Assembly (NCBI RefSeq): GCF_002440555.1
Contig: NZ_DJUR01000003.1
Coordinates: 26,360 to 90,359 of the forward strand
Origin: Aerococcus sp. UBA6277
Lineage (GTDB): Bacteria > Bacillota > Bacilli > Lactobacillales > Aerococcaceae
DNA length: 64,000 nucleotides
Reading direction: 5' to 3'
The position numbers were made by a program, and so were the translations under genes. The notes under the pieces were generated by a model. That model did not search any database. It was not told where the DNA came from and saw only the letters and a program-made list of their open reading frames with translations. Positions 62,535-64,000 of the stretch are shown piece by piece (the stretch's first letter is position 1; each line of letters starts with the position of its first letter).

Positions 62535-63086
62535 TTAAAACGAAGAATTTTCTTGGGTCAGAAATTCAGCTTCTTCAGCGGTAGTCTTGCGACCTAGCAC
62601 CTGATTGCGGTGCGGATATCGACCGAACTTGTCGATAATATGCTTGTGAAGTTTCTCGTAGTGTAAATTATGCTCGTTGCCAATTTCTTGAAAAATGGTT
62701 AGCGCCCATTTGTGGACAATTTTAGATTCAGAATGCATAAATGGCATAACCGCGAAGATTTTTTCCTGCTCATTAAATAAGTCATTAAATTTTGGATGGT
62801 GGTACAATCCTTGCGATAGGGCAAGGGCCATATTGTCTTGGTAAAATGACTTGGCAGATCCACGCCAGAGATTGCGGAAAAATTGGTCTAGGACGATAAT
62901 TTCAGCCAAGCGTCCATATGGATCATCACGCCACTGCCAAAGTTCATTATTAGCAGCCGCTGTCCAAGTATCCAGAAATTGGTAGCGGATAGCGGCATCA
63001 AAATTGTCATCTTTAGCAAACAACAAGTCAGCATTTTCAGGTGCAAACCAGAAAGCGAGCACCTGTTGAAATTCTACAATAGCCAT
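62535..63086 (-). CDS. DUF924 family protein
   Basis: A 183-residue soluble, mostly helical protein of the DUF924 (YPO1863-like) family. Family motifs include VLAFWF near the start, RLAEIIVLDQFFRNLWRGSA (about residues 60-78), MPFMHSE near 113 and the C-terminal FGRYPHRNQVLGR near 155. Function is unknown. GGGGGG precedes the ATG. A perfect palindrome lies just upstream. Confidence 0.88.
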   Translation of the reverse strand: MAIVEFQQVLAFWFAPENADLLFAKDDNFDAAIRYQFLDTWTAAANNELWQWRDDPYGRLAEIIVLDQFFRNLWRGSAKSFYQDNMALALSQGLYHHPKFNDLFNEQEKIFAVMPFMHSESKIVHKWALTIFQEIGNEHNLHYEKLHKHIIDKFGRYPHRNQVLGRKTTAEEAEFLTQENSSF

Positions 63087-63115
63087 AAATACCCCCCGTT
63101 TATATAATGAGCAGT

Positions 63116-63143
63116 GCTTTGTGATTTTGAAATATCACAAAGC
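63116..63143 (-). promoter_or_regulatory. Perfect palindrome upstream of the DUF924 gene
   Basis: GCTTTGTGAT (63116-63125) and ATCACAAAGC (63134-63143) are exact inverted repeats, 30-57 bases before the DUF924 start, next to a TATATAA-like -10 on the minus strand. Likely an operator. The ~270 bases to its right, up to the tRNA terminator, hold no gene I can support. Confidence 0.5.
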
Positions 63144-63413
63144 TAGTGAACATTCAATAATAGTATATAATAAAAAGTATAACGAATCACAGAAAACACA
63201 TTCTATATAGAAGGAAAAATTTCTAAATTGACAATATTAATTACAATGAAGGCCTAGTTGGTAAGGTAAATTAGGGAATAAATAACAAGGCGAGATTCAC
63301 AAGGTCTTCGGTGATTTTGATAAGGAGAAGTACAATGACTTAACAGATAAGAGGAATGTTCATTTAGTACTAATTGATATTTTCTAATAGGTGCAAATGG
63401 TTAAGTAGAGAGC

Positions 63414-63461
63414 GAAAAAAATTAGTGTTGCCAGGAACTGAATAGACGTCCTAGCAACACT
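63414..63461 (-). terminator. Terminator of tRNA-Thr
   Basis: AGTGTTGC (63424-63431) pairs with GCAACACT (63454-63461), with further inner pairing. On the minus strand it ends in a long T run (63420-63414), about 35 bases after the tRNA. Confidence 0.85.
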
Positions 63462-63494
63462 ATATTTAATTTTACTTATTTATCAATATAATTA

Positions 63495-63567
63495 TGCCGA
63501 ATGCAAGAATCGAACTTGTGACCCCCTCATTACGAATGAGATGCTCTACCAACTGAGCTAATTCGGC
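63495..63567 (-). tRNA. tRNA-Thr (anticodon CGT)
   Basis: The minus strand folds as a 73-nt tRNA: acceptor GCCGAAT/ATTCGGC, D arm GCTC...GAGC, anticodon loop TTCGTAA (anticodon CGT, Thr), and T loop TTCGATT. The 3' CCA is not encoded, and the discriminator is A. The first T-stem pair is an A-C mismatch. Confidence 0.95.
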
Positions 63568-63688
63568 GAAAAGTACTAAATTTCCTTTTCTAAAACATAA
63601 AATATTGTATGCCTAATATTTTTTTTTGTAAAGTAAAAAATATCTTGTCATTTTACAGGGGGAAATTTCCAAAAAATACCTGAATCTT

Positions 63689-63697
63689 TGTTATAAT
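63689..63697 (+). promoter_or_regulatory. Extended -10 promoter of trmK
   Basis: TG-T-TATAAT (TATAAT at 63692-63697) lies 35 bases before the trmK start codon. No clear -35 is seen. Confidence 0.55.
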
Positions 63698-63732
63698 TGT
63701 TCTGTATCGAAAACGAGTGGAGAAGATAAATT

Positions 63733-64000
63733 ATGAATGTAAATCACTTATCAGACCGACTAGCATCGGTCGCATCTTTTGTGAAAGATGGCGCGCGACT
63801 GGCAGATATCGGGTCAGACCACGCCTATTTACCAACCAATTTGGCTAGTCAAGATAAAATCACTAGTGCGATTGCGGGTGAGGTTGTGGCAGGCCCTTTC
63901 CAGTCTGCCCAACAAGAAATTGCCCGTCAGGAATTAGGGCATATGGTTGAAGCGCGACTTGGCGACGGGTTAGCTGTTATTGAACCAGCAGATCAAATTG
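63733..64000 (+). CDS. trmK: tRNA (adenine(22)-N(1))-methyltransferase TrmK, N-terminal part
   Basis: Methylates A22 of tRNAs with S-adenosylmethionine. Only the first 89 codons are in the window. The protein begins MNVNHLSDRLASVASFV and carries the SAM-binding motif I LADIGSDHAYLP (about residues 22-34), typical of the YqfN/TrmK family. GTGGAGAAG precedes the ATG. In many Firmicutes this gene directly follows rpoD; here about 16.7 kb separate them. The right end is cut by the window edge. Confidence 0.9.
   Translation, partial: MNVNHLSDRLASVASFVKDGARLADIGSDHAYLPTNLASQDKITSAIAGEVVAGPFQSAQQEIARQELGHMVEARLGDGLAVIEPADQI

Noticed and set aside
63300..63360. Shine-Dalgarno plus ATG-ACT-TAA near 63325-63342 as a small gene
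   Set aside because: It encodes only two residues before a stop. No longer frame follows.
1..64000. Mobile elements, prophage, CRISPR arrays, replication origin
   Set aside because: No transposase, integrase, phage structural gene, regularly spaced repeats or DnaA-box cluster was seen.

Overview
The window is a 64 kb piece of chromosome from a low-GC Gram-positive bacterium. The RNA polymerase epsilon subunit (rpoY) next to RNase J1, a LiaFSR/VraTSR-type three-component system, a class Ib nrdIEF operon, recU-pbp1A, T-box leaders, strong purine-rich Shine-Dalgarno sites and frequent GTG/TTG starts all point to Firmicutes, most likely order Lactobacillales (Aerococcaceae or a near relative is my guess, not proven by anything here). 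No phage, transposase, integrase, CRISPR array or replication origin was found.

Layout. 1-5.2 kb: greA, the cell-envelope stress system liaF-liaS-liaR, and the RNase J1/rpoY pair on the minus strand. 5.3-17.3 kb: membrane and housekeeping genes (ArAE-type exporter, hemolysin III, a DUF697 GTPase, a DUF1836 regulator-like gene, degV, a UbiB-type kinase with a phasin-like partner, a HesB-like protein, fetAB-type ABC genes, an acyl-ACP thioesterase, coaA and an AI-2E family permease). 17.5-28.1 kb, all minus strand: a heterodimeric ABC exporter, a YkpA/YbiT-type ABC-F protein, the polyphosphate pair ppx-ppk with a long structured leader, and a Cof-type HAD phosphatase. 28.2-33.4 kb: ung, an orphan copY with its own cop box, and nrdIEF behind a promoter with candidate NrdR boxes. 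33.5-37.7 kb: a lysophospholipase-like hydrolase, pbp1A with a long Ser-rich tail, and recU. 37.9-47.0 kb: tig, a nucleoside hydrolase/CNT transporter pair on the minus strand, clpX, engB, dnaG and rpoD.

47.0-63.7 kb is an accessory block between rpoD and trmK, which are often adjacent in Firmicutes. It holds a decayed VOC/PhnB-like gene, carB without carA, two tandem T-box leaders with Arg (CGC) specifiers in front of argB-argF-argC-argJ-argD, an ABC-F gene behind an attenuator-like leader with a short upstream reading frame, a FUSC-type membrane protein, a Ser/Glu-rich lipoprotein, a TIM-barrel isomerase-like gene, a DUF924 gene and tRNA-Thr(CGT). The window ends inside trmK.

Working together: carB supplies carbamoyl phosphate; argJ, argB, argC and argD make ornithine, and argF makes citrulline. 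argG, argH and carA are not in the window. Control there appears to be by uncharged tRNA-Arg through the two T-boxes. The most interesting unexplained sequences are regulatory RNAs: the tandem Arg T-boxes, the ppx leader (about 280 nt of nested pairings ending in a terminator) and the leader of the second ABC-F gene.
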